Positions 1 to 8,810 of a stretch of 64,000 nucleotides of DNA are shown here, piece by piece. The stretch comes from Aphodousia faecalis. GTDB lineage: Bacteria > Pseudomonadota > Gammaproteobacteria > Burkholderiales > Burkholderiaceae_F. The notes beneath the pieces were generated by a model. That model was not told where the DNA came from and did not search any database. It saw nothing but the letters and a program-made list of their open reading frames with translations. Made by a program: the position numbers and the translations under genes. The stretch's first letter is position 1. Each line of letters opens with the position of its first letter. The stretch covers positions 1 through 64,000 of the forward strand of contig DVGM01000009.1 of the NCBI GenBank assembly GCA_018712705.1. The letters are read 5' to 3'.

Positions 1-113
1 TTCAACCAATCCTAGAGGTCCATTTTTCGTGCCCCACATCAAACAGGTCTTTAGGTTAAAGGGAAATACACTAACTAGGCTTCGTAACGAAAGTCATACT
101 TGCACTCCTGTTT

Positions 114-362
114 TTTTACTATAGTTTTTACTATAGCTTTTACTATAGCTTTTACTATAGAAAACTAAAAATTCTCAAAAACCTTAAGAAAACAATCAAT
201 TAGAAAAATAAACCCATAGTAAAAGGGTTTACTCCTTTTACCATAACTTTTACTGTTGAGTAGTAAAAATTAAAAAAACTTATAAAACAAGACACTAACA
301 AAACAAAGCTATAGTAAGGGGGAGGGCTTTTACTATAGCTTTTACTATAGCTTTTACTATAG
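114..362. repeat. iteron-like 12-bp direct repeats (TTTTACTATAGC)
   Basis: Two tracts of an 11-bp core TTTTACTATAG repeat with 12-bp period: four copies at 114-124, 126-136, 138-148 and 150-160, and three at 328-338, 340-350 and 352-362. Between them lie degenerate direct copies near 237-258 and inverted partial copies at 215-224 (CATAGTAAAA) and 309-317 (CTATAGTAA). The tracts lie just past the 3' end of the AlbA_2-type gene in AT-rich DNA. Regular 12-bp spacing resembles protein-binding iterons (replication initiator or partition sites) or an operator array. Function is not established; the region 1-379 holds no convincing gene. Confidence 0.85.
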
Positions 363-379
363 ATTCAATTTCTATTAGT

Positions 380-2026
380 TTATTTAGTCTTCTGCACGTA
401 ATAACTGCGTGGAGGCTTACCCTTCATTTCCAACTCTCCATTTTCCTGCATTTTCGAAAGAAGCTTTGCAGCCGAAGGTAAGGAAATTCGACAAAGCTCT
501 CCAGCTTGCTTACGAGTTATCGAACCGTATTGCCTACAATAGGCCTTAATCGCAAACGGTCTTTCTGTCTCTGCAATTTGTTGACTACGGATTTGTTCTG
601 CCTTTTTATCGAGTAACTCATAAAGTGAAGGCGCTAATTTATACCGAACAGGCTTTTTCCCTTCTATCGTGAGAAGGCCGCACTCCACCATTGTTTCAAC
701 ACTAGGTCTAACCCGGTCTAGATTTTTCTGAACAATATGGGCAAGCTCTGCCAAAGTTAACCGCTTTTGATGCCGAATAGCATCCAAAATAATTAATGTA
801 TCGATAGGAAGCGCTTTACCCAATCGATCCTCTTCAATTAGTACTTGTTTGAAGAAAATTTCGTCTACATCCGAAAGACTCATTGTTAAAGATACCGAAG
901 TAGAAGTCGATTCTCGATAATCTGGACTTGCACGACCATACCTCAATAGTCCACGATAAATAAGGTCAATACCACGCCCAGTCCGCTCGACCAAACCGAT
1001 ACGTTTTAATACATCGGCCAGGGCAATGTTTCTCGGGCGCGGAGGAGTCGTCAATAAATTATTAAGAGACACCCCATCAACAAAGCCTCCCGGATTACTG
1101 ATCTTTAGCTCTTCTTCAAAAAATTGAATGTGAGTCGCGCCGTGCTTTGTGTAATCGCGATGTGTAACAGCATTCAAAACAGCTTCACGAAAAGCTCGAG
1201 GATCAATTCTTGGAACAGCTACGCGAAACATTCCGTCCAAAAACTCTTTCTCAATGTTTAAAGGTTTTACCAAAGTTTCAATTTCCGACATAGCCGCTAA
1301 TAACGGTTTTCTCAGAAATTCATTCATTCGAACTTCTTCTCCATCCAGAACCTGGAAAGCAATTTCATGAGTAGGAACTGCTCGACGTAAAACTGATTCT
1401 TTACCCAATATCAAAAGACCGGTTAATGTTGGAACCACTCTTCCATCTACCTTTGTCACCAAGCCCAAGGCACCGTCTAATTCATCATCATCGAGTTCCA
1501 ACAAAGAGTGGTCGCCGTTGTACTTCACTATGTATTCACGAAGACGTGCACGTTCGAAGGCTGATAAGTCGTCAACTGTCGTATTTGGCACTGGTTGAGC
1601 ACTAAGATCAAGCACTTGCAAATCTGCTAAATGAGATAGTTGATCTTGAGGATTAAATGGAACAACTTCTGGCTTCCCTTTGGAATCTAGGCGGCGCCGA
1701 ATACAGGTCCCCTTACTCGTCATAATGATTTTTAGGGCGCGGGGAACCTCAATCTTGGCAACATGGAGGTCATTAACCTCAATGTCTTTCGTCTGGACGG
1801 TTAAATTTGGATTAGTTGAGTTATAAATCAATGCTGCCAAACCATCAACTTTACCCAAATGCTTTCGATGAAGACCTGTTACAGTTCCATCATCTTCGAT
1901 TCCTAAATAAAGATCTCCACCCAGACCATTAGCCATGGCTACAACTGCTGAAACAAGATCTGCATCTGAATAACAAGCCTGATCACTTTTGAATTCAACC
2001 GTTAAACTTTCCACCTTAGGTAACAT
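380..2026 (-). CDS. AlbA_2 / HATPase_c_4 ATP-binding protein (Schlafen-AlbA type)
   Basis: 548-residue cytoplasmic protein of the family annotated as 'ATP-binding protein' or 'putative DNA binding domain-containing protein' (COG2865-like). The N-terminal ~130 residues fit an AlbA_2 (Schlafen-AlbA) domain: LTVEFKSD, then MANGLGGDLYLGIEDDG. Residues ~270-370 show the degenerate ATPase signature (FREAVLNAVTHRDY, ISNPGG, GRGIDLI) of HATPase_c_4. The C-terminal ~150 residues look like two winged-helix modules (LTLAELAHIV and ITRKQAGELC). ATG at 2026 follows GGAGAG. Such proteins are common in genomic islands and beside toxin or defence genes, acting presumably as DNA-binding regulators. Here it stands alone between iteron-like repeats and the tRNA pair. 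Codon and base use are more AT-rich than the genes to the right, suggesting transfer. Confidence 0.8.
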   Translation of the reverse strand: MLPKVESLTVEFKSDQACYSDADLVSAVVAMANGLGGDLYLGIEDDGTVTGLHRKHLGKVDGLAALIYNSTNPNLTVQTKDIEVNDLHVAKIEVPRALKIIMTSKGTCIRRRLDSKGKPEVVPFNPQDQLSHLADLQVLDLSAQPVPNTTVDDLSAFERARLREYIVKYNGDHSLLELDDDELDGALGLVTKVDGRVVPTLTGLLILGKESVLRRAVPTHEIAFQVLDGEEVRMNEFLRKPLLAAMSEIETLVKPLNIEKEFLDGMFRVAVPRIDPRAFREAVLNAVTHRDYTKHGATHIQFFEEELKISNPGGFVDGVSLNNLLTTPPRPRNIALADVLKRIGLVERTGRGIDLIYRGLLRYGRASPDYRESTSTSVSLTMSLSDVDEIFFKQVLIEEDRLGKALPIDTLIILDAIRHQKRLTLAELAHIVQKNLDRVRPSVETMVECGLLTIEGKKPVRYKLAPSLYELLDKKAEQIRSQQIAETERPFAIKAYCRQYGSITRKQAGELCRISLPSAAKLLSKMQENGELEMKGKPPRSYYVQKTK

Positions 2027-2236
2027 AATTCTCTCCGATAAACGTTTCTTATTTTAAAGAAAATTTATTTATCCACTGACTGAATATCTCTGATGTAACT
2101 TAATACGAATCGTTGTGGATATTTCATCGAGAAAATTTTTACGCTTACGATCTAGCTAATATATTAAAGAAATTACAAAAGCACGTATAAATATATATCC
2201 CATTGATTTATAAAGGAATTTACTGTCAATAGACAC

Positions 2237-2259
2237 AAAAAAAGCACGTCCCAACGTGC
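2237..2259 (-). terminator. Rho-independent terminator of the tRNA operon
   Basis: On the minus strand a GCACG / CGTGC hairpin with a 6-nt loop is followed by seven T residues, immediately after the tRNA-Leu 3' end. Confidence 0.8.
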
Positions 2260-2269
2260 CTCCGTATCT

Positions 2270-2354
<85 letters not shown>

Positions 2355-2379
2355 ATTTCAAATTGTCATCACTTACTAC

Positions 2380-2454
2380 TGGTGCGCGATACAGGGTTCG
2401 AACCTGTGACCCCTGCCGTGTGAAGGCAGTGCTCTACCGCTGAGCTAACCGCGC
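2380..2454 (-). tRNA. tRNA-Val (anticodon CAC)
   Basis: 75-nt tRNA with acceptor GCGCGGT / ATCGCGC (one G-U pair), encoded CCA, GGTTCGAA T-loop and anticodon loop TTCACAC inside stem CTGCC/GGCAG, giving CAC for valine GTG codons. Co-transcribed with tRNA-Leu from the promoter at 2477-2504. Confidence 0.93.
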
Positions 2455-2476
2455 GCTTGAACAAGCGAGGATTGGA

Positions 2477-2504
2477 ATTATACCGAGCTTCTCAGGCTTG
2501 TCAA
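2477..2504 (-). promoter_or_regulatory. sigma-70 promoter of the tRNA pair
   Basis: Minus-strand TTGACA (2499-2504) and TATAAT (2477-2482) separated by 16 bp, both perfect consensus, about 23 bp before the tRNA-Val 5' end. A strong stable-RNA promoter. Confidence 0.9.
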
Positions 2505-2566
2505 GAAAAATTACTAAAAAATTTTTCTTGATGGTGCAAAAGCCGATCAAGGCATAGCTTACCGAA

Positions 2567-3052
2567 CTAAAGAAGTCGTTCAATTCCTTGTTCTGCAACG
2601 CTTTTCAGATAGTTTTTTGCCAACCCTTTCCCTGGAATAACAACTTCAGGAGAAATTTCACAAAGAGGAACTAAAACAAAAGCCCGCTCATGCATTCGAG
2701 GATGCGGAAGCGTTAAAAACTCGCTTTGTCTCACTTCATCCTCAAAAAGCAATAAATCCAAGTCCATTGTACGGGGAGCGTTATGAATACCTACCGGCCG
2801 TACACGCCCAAACTCTTTTTCGATTTCAAGCAATCGATGCAATAGTTGCTCAGCGGTCAACTCTGTTTTAATTTCGATGACCGCATTAATGTAATCGGGG
2901 CCGCTCGAGTCAATCGGTGTCGTTTTATAAAACGAAGACGTTTTAATCACAGCAACTTCATCTTCTTCATTGATTCGATCAATAACATCTTTTAAAGCTT
3001 GCTGAGCTTGTCCAAGATTAGCTCCCAAAGCAACATAGGCCTTTGCCATCAT
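2567..3052 (-). CDS. folK: 2-amino-4-hydroxy-6-hydroxymethyldihydropteridine diphosphokinase (HPPK)
   Basis: 161 residues, normal for FolK. The enzyme transfers pyrophosphate from ATP to 6-hydroxymethyl-dihydropterin in folate synthesis. Visible signatures are the N-terminal ALGANLG, the DYINAV segment and the family signature around PRTMDLDLLLF with catalytic Asp residues, then LPHPRMHERAFVLVPL. It overlaps the pcnB stop (TAATG arrangement at 3052) and has a GAGGA ribosome site just upstream; a second ATG follows immediately, so the start could be 3 nt later. Last gene of the hda-HAD-pcnB-folK operon. Confidence 0.95.
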   Translation of the reverse strand: MMAKAYVALGANLGQAQQALKDVIDRINEEDEVAVIKTSSFYKTTPIDSSGPDYINAVIEIKTELTAEQLLHRLLEIEKEFGRVRPVGIHNAPRTMDLDLLLFEDEVRQSEFLTLPHPRMHERAFVLVPLCEISPEVVIPGKGLAKNYLKSVAEQGIERLL

Positions 3053-4593
3053 TAATCCTCAATCTGAATTTTCTTACGGCGAATGGCAGGACGGCGACGG
3101 CGTTTAGGCCGGGCCGCTTTAGTGTTCTGCGAGAGTTCTTCGTCATCAATGAGGTCAATCATGCCATCGCTACCGGCTGTACCGCTTAAATCGCGCACAA
3201 GCTGCCAACTATCAGCCTCGAGCAGCAATTGTTTTTTAATTTGGGCCTTACTGGGTCGCTTCGGTTCGCCTTTTCTCGGTTTTCGCGCCTGGGCGTTCGC
3301 AGCAGCTTGCTCGCGAATCATCTCTAGGCGCGTTGCTTCGTCAACCTCTTGGAATTTAGTCCACCAGTTCACAATCGCAGGATCAACGTATTCCAACTGA
3401 CTTCTTAAGAGCATAAAGTCGTACCCGGCACGAAACTTTGGAATATTCAAAAGCCCCATTGCCGACTTTGTTCCACGGCGCAGCAATTTAATTTGTAGAA
3501 CCCAAATTGTCAGAATGTCCTCTACAAAGCGCTTTTGAATAGCCAGCTTCTCGCACTGCTTATCAAGGACATAGCGGCCTGCTTCAATCATGGCCTGTAT
3601 TTGACTCTCACCACGTGAAATACGCTCTTCAAAGTGACGATACGTTAGGGGCCACAACAATGTCGCAAAGAGAAACGACGGAGAAACCTTTTTACCGATT
3701 GCAATCCGCTCGTCGGTCCGCTTCATCGCGAGCATTAAAAAGCGTTCCCCTTTTTGCTCTTTTAGTGCCACTTCTAAGAGAGGAATTACATTACGGTATA
3801 GCCCCAACTGTCGCAATTTTTCCGTACAGTCAATGGCGCGGCCGCAAGTAAGCAATTTCACGGCTTCATCAAACAAACGAGCCTCAGGCACATTGGCTAA
3901 AAGCGGCGCCAGCCGACTGATTGGCTCAAGCGTCGCTTCATCAATTTTGAACTGCAATTTAGAGGCAATGCGAACCGCCCGGAGCATGCGAACCGGATCT
4001 TCCCGATAGCGGTCTTCCGGATCTCCGATCATTCTCACGACACCATCCAAGATGTCACGCATGCCATTGTGGTAGTCAATGAGTTCTTCAGTCGTGGGGT
4101 TGTAATAAAGTGCATTAATGGTGAAGTCGCGTCTTGCCGCATCCTCCCACATTTCCCCAAAAACATTGTCGGAAATCACGCGTCCGAATTTATCTTTTCT
4201 AACCCCGGCGCCTTCTAATGCACGAAATGTTGAACACTCGATTTTTTCCCGCCCAAACATGACGTGCACAAGCCTAAAACGCTTACCGATGATAATGGCA
4301 CGCTTTTGACAACGCTTGACTTGTTCGGGCGTCGCATCGGTTACAACGTCGAAATCTTTCGGAGTAACGCCAAGCAAAAGATCGCGCACAGCACCACCAA
4401 CTACATAGGCTTCGTAGCCCGCCCGCTGCAGATTTCGCACCGTTCGCATTGCTTCCAGACTGACTAACCGCCTATCAATTCCGTGTTCATCACGGCCAAT
4501 AATCCGCGGGGTTTTTACGTAGTGTTCTGGTTCTTTTTTTGTTTTTGAAGAAGAAAATAATTCCTTAGTGTAGGCAATAATGTTTTTAAACAT
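3052..4593 (-). CDS. pcnB: poly(A) polymerase I
   Basis: About 513 residues from the ATG at 4593 (MFKNII), preceded by AAGGA at good spacing. A longer in-frame TTG at 4647 lies inside the upstream gene and lacks a ribosome site, so it is rejected. The protein adds 3' poly(A) tails to RNA and promotes decay. The nucleotidyltransferase core is clear: YVVGGAVRDLLLG and the metal-binding DFDVVT, followed by DFTINALYY and the RRVRA-like segment MLRAVRIASKL. The C-terminus is Lys/Arg-rich (PKRRRRPAIRRKK), typical of PcnB rather than CCA-adding enzymes. Its position between the HAD gene and folK is a common betaproteobacterial order. Confidence 0.93.
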   Translation of the reverse strand: MFKNIIAYTKELFSSSKTKKEPEHYVKTPRIIGRDEHGIDRRLVSLEAMRTVRNLQRAGYEAYVVGGAVRDLLLGVTPKDFDVVTDATPEQVKRCQKRAIIIGKRFRLVHVMFGREKIECSTFRALEGAGVRKDKFGRVISDNVFGEMWEDAARRDFTINALYYNPTTEELIDYHNGMRDILDGVVRMIGDPEDRYREDPVRMLRAVRIASKLQFKIDEATLEPISRLAPLLANVPEARLFDEAVKLLTCGRAIDCTEKLRQLGLYRNVIPLLEVALKEQKGERFLMLAMKRTDERIAIGKKVSPSFLFATLLWPLTYRHFEERISRGESQIQAMIEAGRYVLDKQCEKLAIQKRFVEDILTIWVLQIKLLRRGTKSAMGLLNIPKFRAGYDFMLLRSQLEYVDPAIVNWWTKFQEVDEATRLEMIREQAAANAQARKPRKGEPKRPSKAQIKKQLLLEADSWQLVRDLSGTAGSDGMIDLIDDEELSQNTKAARPKRRRRPAIRRKKIQIED

Positions 4594-4633
4594 TGTTCGT
4601 CCTTGAAAGGCGGCGACTTCCGAAATCAAGGGC

Positions 4634-5320
4634 TCAGGCTCGATCAAAGAGCTTTAAAACAGCCCAACCGCTTTTTTGCGCTTTTTCTTTTAATTGGGGA
4701 TCCGGATTGGTCGCGACCACATGACCATGAAAAGATTCGATGAATTGTAGCAAGGGAAGGTCTGTTATGGAGTCAGTGTACACAACGCTGTCGGAAAGTT
4801 CAGTCAAAGGCATGCCAAGCTTTTGACAAAATTCTTTTAATCGATCAATTTTATGCAGGCCATAACAAAAACCGCCCTCGAACTCTCCCGTGAATTCACC
4901 TCGAGAGTCAACAACCGGCCTTGTTGCCAATAAATGTTCAATTCCAAAAAGCTGAGCGACTGTCTCGGAAACAAAGGCTTGAGTGCCGGTTGCTAATACC
5001 GGAACGTAACCCTCAAGACGCATAGCCTCAACGACATTTTTAGCGGCTGAGGTGACATTAGGTTTAACGACCTCTTCAACAAATCGTTCTCTTAACCTTT
5101 CGATATTCTGACGGGAAAAACGTGATAAAAGCGCCATATGAAAGTGCATGAAGGGTTCAACTTGAAACCTGCCGCAGCGATAGTCTTCGAGATAGCGTTT
5201 TGATAAGGCTAATTCTTCAGAGAGATCAGCTCCGCTTTTATTTGCTAAAAAATCAACCCACACCACACCGACATCAATGGGCATGAGTGTCCCGTCCATA
5301 TCAAAAATTGCCAGTTTCAA
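4634..5320 (-). CDS. HAD-IB family hydrolase (SerB-like phosphatase)
   Basis: 228 residues. HAD motif I is FDMDGTLMP at the N-terminus (nucleophile Asp7, acid Asp9). Motif II is near VLATGTQAF, motif III near KIDRLKEF, and motif IV is YTDSITDLPLL. These fit subfamily IB (phosphoserine phosphatase-like), but the substrate is not predictable. ATG at 5320 overlaps the hda stop by 4 nt (ATGA), indicating translational coupling. Members of this family next to hda and pcnB are widespread in Burkholderiales. Confidence 0.85.
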   Translation of the reverse strand: MKLAIFDMDGTLMPIDVGVVWVDFLANKSGADLSEELALSKRYLEDYRCGRFQVEPFMHFHMALLSRFSRQNIERLRERFVEEVVKPNVTSAAKNVVEAMRLEGYVPVLATGTQAFVSETVAQLFGIEHLLATRPVVDSRGEFTGEFEGGFCYGLHKIDRLKEFCQKLGMPLTELSDSVVYTDSITDLPLLQFIESFHGHVVATNPDPQLKEKAQKSGWAVLKLFDRA

Positions 5321-5964
5321 AGGTTTTCTCCATGTTTGGTAAGCCAGGCTTTTAACGCCGGAATTGTTACCGTGGCTTTCTTCTTGGCCAACAGTTCCCG
5401 ATCCATTTCATTGAGTAGTTGTGACAGCGTTTTAATATCCCGCGGCAAATAATTTTTCATCCAGTTTTCCGCCTCTGCCGTCACCTCTATTCCGCGTTCC
5501 TTGGCTTGAGCTGCGATCGCTTTCCACATATCCCCTTCAAGAGGTTTGATATGGAAAACCGCTCCCCAAGTTAAACGTGTGCAGATATCGGGTCTCACAA
5601 ATTTTTCCGCGGGCGACTTTTTACCCGTCATCACTAAAGTGGCCCCCGGATGAACTCGCACTTCGTTAATCAACGCAAAGAGGCGATCCAACCCTTCCTC
5701 TGTGAGTGTATCCACATCATCAACGGCGTAGCGCAAACGATCAGCCGAAAACGCAGGGACATCATTTTCTTTTAATCCCATGGCAACAGCCAAATGGGTT
5801 TTACCGACTCCCGACTCACCCCAAAGGTAAATCAATTGAGGTTCACCTTTTTCCTGCATTTGCCTTAAGCACGTCAGAGCGCCGCCATTGGCTCCGACAA
5901 TGAAATTGTCGAGCGTTGCGGCGGGTTCCATAACAATGTCTAACGGCAATTGTTCAAAGCGCAT
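5317..5964 (-). CDS. hda: DnaA regulatory inactivator Hda
   Basis: 215 residues from ATG at 5964 (MRFEQLPLDI); the in-frame extension to 6009 has a weak start and no family similarity. Hda binds the sliding clamp and stimulates ATP hydrolysis by DnaA after initiation. The N-terminal QLPLD is the expected clamp-binding motif. Walker A is GESGVGKTH, followed by a Walker-B-like VDDVD. The rest matches the AAA+ lid of DnaA-like proteins. First gene of the minus-strand operon, divergent from purM; the 103-bp interval must hold both promoters. Confidence 0.93.
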   Translation of the reverse strand: MRFEQLPLDIVMEPAATLDNFIVGANGGALTCLRQMQEKGEPQLIYLWGESGVGKTHLAVAMGLKENDVPAFSADRLRYAVDDVDTLTEEGLDRLFALINEVRVHPGATLVMTGKKSPAEKFVRPDICTRLTWGAVFHIKPLEGDMWKAIAAQAKERGIEVTAEAENWMKNYLPRDIKTLSQLLNEMDRELLAKKKATVTIPALKAWLTKHGENL

Positions 5965-6067
5965 ATTTATCTTAATGTGAAGGTTTCCTAGCCTTGCTAG
6001 AATCAACAAGTTAATTCATGCGGATACGCAAGTGTACCGCCACCTTCACCTTTTTTGGGCAAAGAAC

Positions 6068-7096
6068 ATGACACAACTTTCTTACGCTGCTGCCGGTGTG
6101 GATATTGACGCCGGTGATGAACTGGTTGAACGCATCAAACCGCTTGCTAAGCGCACGATGATTCCTGGCGTTTTAGCCAGTGTCGGCGGCTTTGGCGCAA
6201 TGTTTGAAATTTCCAAAGAATACAAGAACCCCGTATTGGTCACCGGTACCGACGGTGTGGGCACAAAATTGAAACTTGCCTTCACCCTCGGCCGTCATGA
6301 TACGGTGGGACAGGACTTGGTTGGCATGAGTGTCAATGACATTCTCGTGCAAGGTGCCAAGAGCCTTTTCTTCCTCGACTATTACGCCTGCGGCAAATTG
6401 GATGTGGACATTGCCGAACGCGTGGTTGCCGGTGTCGCTCATGGTTGCGAATTAGCCGGTTGTGCCTTAATTGGTGGTGAAACCGCGGAAATGCCCGGTA
6501 TGTATCCGGAAGGTGAATACGATTTAGCCGGTTTTGCTGTCGGCATCGTGGAAAAAGATGAGGCTATTGACGGCAAGTCCATTAAAGCAGGCGATGTTGT
6601 TTTAGGCTTAGCCTCAAGCGGTCCCCACTCTAACGGCTTTTCACTGATCCGCAAGGTCGTGGAAGTTACCAATACCCCTTGGGACATGCCGCTTGATGGT
6701 CGCACATTGGCCGATTGTGTGATGGAACCCACGCGTATCTACGTCAAGCAAGTCTTAAATGTCATGAAGTCAGTGACAATTAAAGGCATGGCTCACATTA
6801 CTGGGGGCGGCCTGATTGAAAACGTGCCCCGTGTATTACCTGAAAACACACAGGCTGTCATTCATGCCGACAGTTGGACGCGTCCCGCAGTCTTTGACTG
6901 GCTGCAAGAAGCCGGCAACATTGATTCCCATGAAATGCACCGTGTCTTCAATAACGGCATCGGCATGGTGGTTATCGTGGATGCGGCCGACGCTGAACGC
7001 GCCATGCAGGCGTTTAAAGCTGAAGGCGAAAAAGTGTTCCGCTTAGGCGAAATTGTTGAACGTCCGCAAGACGCCCCCGGTTGCATCGTAATCTAA
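6068..7096 (+). CDS. purM: phosphoribosylformylglycinamidine cyclo-ligase (AIR synthetase)
   Basis: 342 residues from ATG at 6068 (MTQLSYAAAGVD). It converts FGAM to AIR in purine synthesis with ATP. Hallmarks: SYAAAGVDIDAG at the N-terminus, GTDGVGTKLKLA, DLVGMSVNDILVQGA, GGETAEMPGMY, LASSGPHSNGFSL and HITGGGLIENVPRVLP. An in-frame GTG start at 6032 would add 12 unconserved residues and is not preferred. A strong terminator follows at 7118. Confidence 0.97.
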   Translation: MTQLSYAAAGVDIDAGDELVERIKPLAKRTMIPGVLASVGGFGAMFEISKEYKNPVLVTGTDGVGTKLKLAFTLGRHDTVGQDLVGMSVNDILVQGAKSLFFLDYYACGKLDVDIAERVVAGVAHGCELAGCALIGGETAEMPGMYPEGEYDLAGFAVGIVEKDEAIDGKSIKAGDVVLGLASSGPHSNGFSLIRKVVEVTNTPWDMPLDGRTLADCVMEPTRIYVKQVLNVMKSVTIKGMAHITGGGLIENVPRVLPENTQAVIHADSWTRPAVFDWLQEAGNIDSHEMHRVFNNGIGMVVIVDAADAERAMQAFKAEGEKVFRLGEIVERPQDAPGCIVI

Positions 7097-7117
7097 ATTC
7101 AATCACTATAATCAAGA

Positions 7118-7146
7118 GGCGATGCGCTGCATCGCCTTTTTGTTTT
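7118..7146 (+). terminator. terminator after purM
   Basis: Perfect 8-bp stem GGCGATGC/GCATCGCC with a 3-nt loop, followed by TTTTTGTTTTT. Confidence 0.9.
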
Positions 7147-7162
7147 TCTCGGAGAATGATTC

Positions 7163-8257
7163 ATGCGTAAAGATAACCCGGCTTTTGTTCCGGACTCCCC
7201 GTTTGCCCGTACGATGACTGCAGAACATATGGAATTTTTTAGAGCTATTCCGAAAACTGAACTGCATTGCCACTTGCTAGGCACCACTCAAAAATCCACT
7301 TTTGAAGATTTGATGAAAGAGTCCGGCGCACCGATTACGCAAGAAGAAATTGACGGCTTCTTTACTCGCGGTGACAAACCCGTTGGCGTTCTTCGCATTT
7401 TCCGTGCTCTTGAAGAACACATTTTGATCAAGCCCGAGATGCTCAAACGCATCACGTACGAATATTTAGCTGACTGCAAAAAGCATGGCATTCGCTACAC
7501 AGAATTTTTCTGGAATTACACCGGTCTTGCCCGTCACTACAGCTACAAAGACGCCCAGGCTGCCATCATTGAAGGCATTCACGAAGGTGAGCGCGACTTT
7601 GGCGTCATCGGTCGCTTGATTCCCTCGATTGACCGTGAAGATACCCCGGAAGCCGCCGTGCAATTGGCTCAAGAAATGATTGCTAATCGTGCTCCCGAAA
7701 CAATTGGCATCGGCATTGACTACCGCGAAAATGACCATGAACCGGAAAACTTCTGGAAGGCTTTTTATATGGCCAAGGAAGCCGGCTTTAAAGTGACCAT
7801 CCACGCTGGAGAATTCGGCTGTCACTGGAGAAACATTGAAACCGCCATGAAGCTTCTTAAAGCTGATCGACTCGATCACTGCTACACCATCATTGATAAT
7901 CCGGAATTGGTGGAAGAAGTGAAAAAAGCCGGCTTAATTATCACGGTCGTTCCGACCAATTCTTACTACTTGCGCACATTTAGTGATGAGGAATGGGCAC
8001 TTAAACAACCCATTCGTAAGATGGTTCCGATGGGACTTCGCGTGCATCCGAATACGGACGATCCGACCATGCACCATGTCAACGCCACTCAAACATGGAT
8101 GTTGATGTATAACTTCCTCAATTTCACGGTCAGTGACTTAAAGGCTTTCATGCTAAATGGTATTGATGGTGCTTGGATTGACGAAGAAACAAAACAAAAA
8201 TGGAAGCGTGAATGGAGCGAGGAATTTGATCGTTTAGCGGAAAAATTCCCAGGCTAA
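7163..8257 (+). CDS. adenosine deaminase family protein
   Basis: 364 residues of the metal-dependent adenosine/adenine deaminase family, predicted to deaminate a purine (nucleoside). Zinc and catalytic motifs are present in order: ELHCHLLGT (HxH), VTIHAGEFG (His plus catalytic Glu), LDHCYTI (His; the usual preceding Gly is Asp here) and HPNTDDPTM (the DDP motif). Length fits Add. ATG at 7163 follows TCGGAGAA. It sits alone between terminators, downstream of purM, consistent with purine salvage. Adenosine versus adenine as substrate cannot be settled by eye. Confidence 0.85.
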   Translation: MRKDNPAFVPDSPFARTMTAEHMEFFRAIPKTELHCHLLGTTQKSTFEDLMKESGAPITQEEIDGFFTRGDKPVGVLRIFRALEEHILIKPEMLKRITYEYLADCKKHGIRYTEFFWNYTGLARHYSYKDAQAAIIEGIHEGERDFGVIGRLIPSIDREDTPEAAVQLAQEMIANRAPETIGIGIDYRENDHEPENFWKAFYMAKEAGFKVTIHAGEFGCHWRNIETAMKLLKADRLDHCYTIIDNPELVEEVKKAGLIITVVPTNSYYLRTFSDEEWALKQPIRKMVPMGLRVHPNTDDPTMHHVNATQTWMLMYNFLNFTVSDLKAFMLNGIDGAWIDEETKQKWKREWSEEFDRLAEKFPG

Positions 8258-8279
8258 AACAACACGTTTAAGATCACCG

Positions 8280-8311
8280 GGCCACCTTCAAACAGGTGGC
8301 CTTTCCTTTTT
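8280..8311 (+). terminator. terminator after the deaminase gene
   Basis: 8-bp stem GGCCACCT/AGGTGGCC with a 6-nt loop, followed by a T-rich tract (TTTCCTTTTT). Confidence 0.88.
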
Positions 8312-8423
8312 CCACCTAGGCCAAAGCCACTAGTCAATAGGAAAATAATTTCGCCTATTGTTTTGTACTCTGCTACACTGGGAACATGTTCGAACTATCG
8401 AACGGTGTTTTAGGAGAGTCATC

Positions 8424-8561
8424 ATGCTAGTACGCATAGACCGGTATGTAGCCAAACGAAATTATTGTCAACTTTTAGACTGCAACGTTTTGCGCTCTCA
8501 CACCACCTCCTCCTCACACTCATCATCTACCTCCACTACATCAACGGGCGCTTCCTGCTAA
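8424..8561 (+). CDS. candidate Ser/Thr-rich leader peptide (45 aa)
   Basis: A short ORF with a strong ribosome site (AGGAGAG before ATG at 8424). The N-terminal half is basic/hydrophobic (MLVRIDRYVAKR) and has two Cys. Sixteen of the last 22 residues are Ser or Thr. The same bases form a 51-nt stretch (8495-8545) with no G and about half C, a composition typical of Rho-loading sites. It lies in the ~550-bp interval before the DUF3100/AbgB operon; a weak hairpin with T-run follows at 8651. I read it as a candidate attenuation leader. It could instead be a small protein of unknown role. Confidence 0.5.
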   Translation: MLVRIDRYVAKRNYCQLLDCNVLRSHTTSSSHSSSTSTTSTGASC

Positions 8562-8650
8562 GGATGCACGATTGAACAAAGGCTTTGTGATAGCCCACTC
8601 GCCCAGAGTCAAAAATCACAGTTTCCAACTTTTAACAATTTAACTTTCTC

Positions 8651-8669
8651 AAAAGACCAAAGTCTTTTT
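8651..8669 (+). terminator. weak intrinsic terminator-like hairpin in the leader
   Basis: 7-bp A/T-rich stem AAAAGAC/GTCTTTT with a 4-nt loop followed by T. It lies between the leader ORF and the first membrane-protein gene. Weak stem, so at best a conditional pause or terminator. Confidence 0.35.
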
Positions 8670-8810
8670 AGGCATTTTTGTAAGTGTCTCTAAAAGTACT
8701 TCCATTAGGGCTAAAAGTATTTAAACACTCCCCTAATCGCTGAGAAAGACACAGCAAAGACTTTTTCTCCTACGGTAAAGGGCCTTTGCAATAAAAGAAA
8801 AGGACATATC

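Noticed and set aside
4594..4647. Extended TTG start for pcnB
   Set aside because: Lies inside the HAD gene without a ribosome site; the ATG at 4593 has AAGGA at correct spacing.
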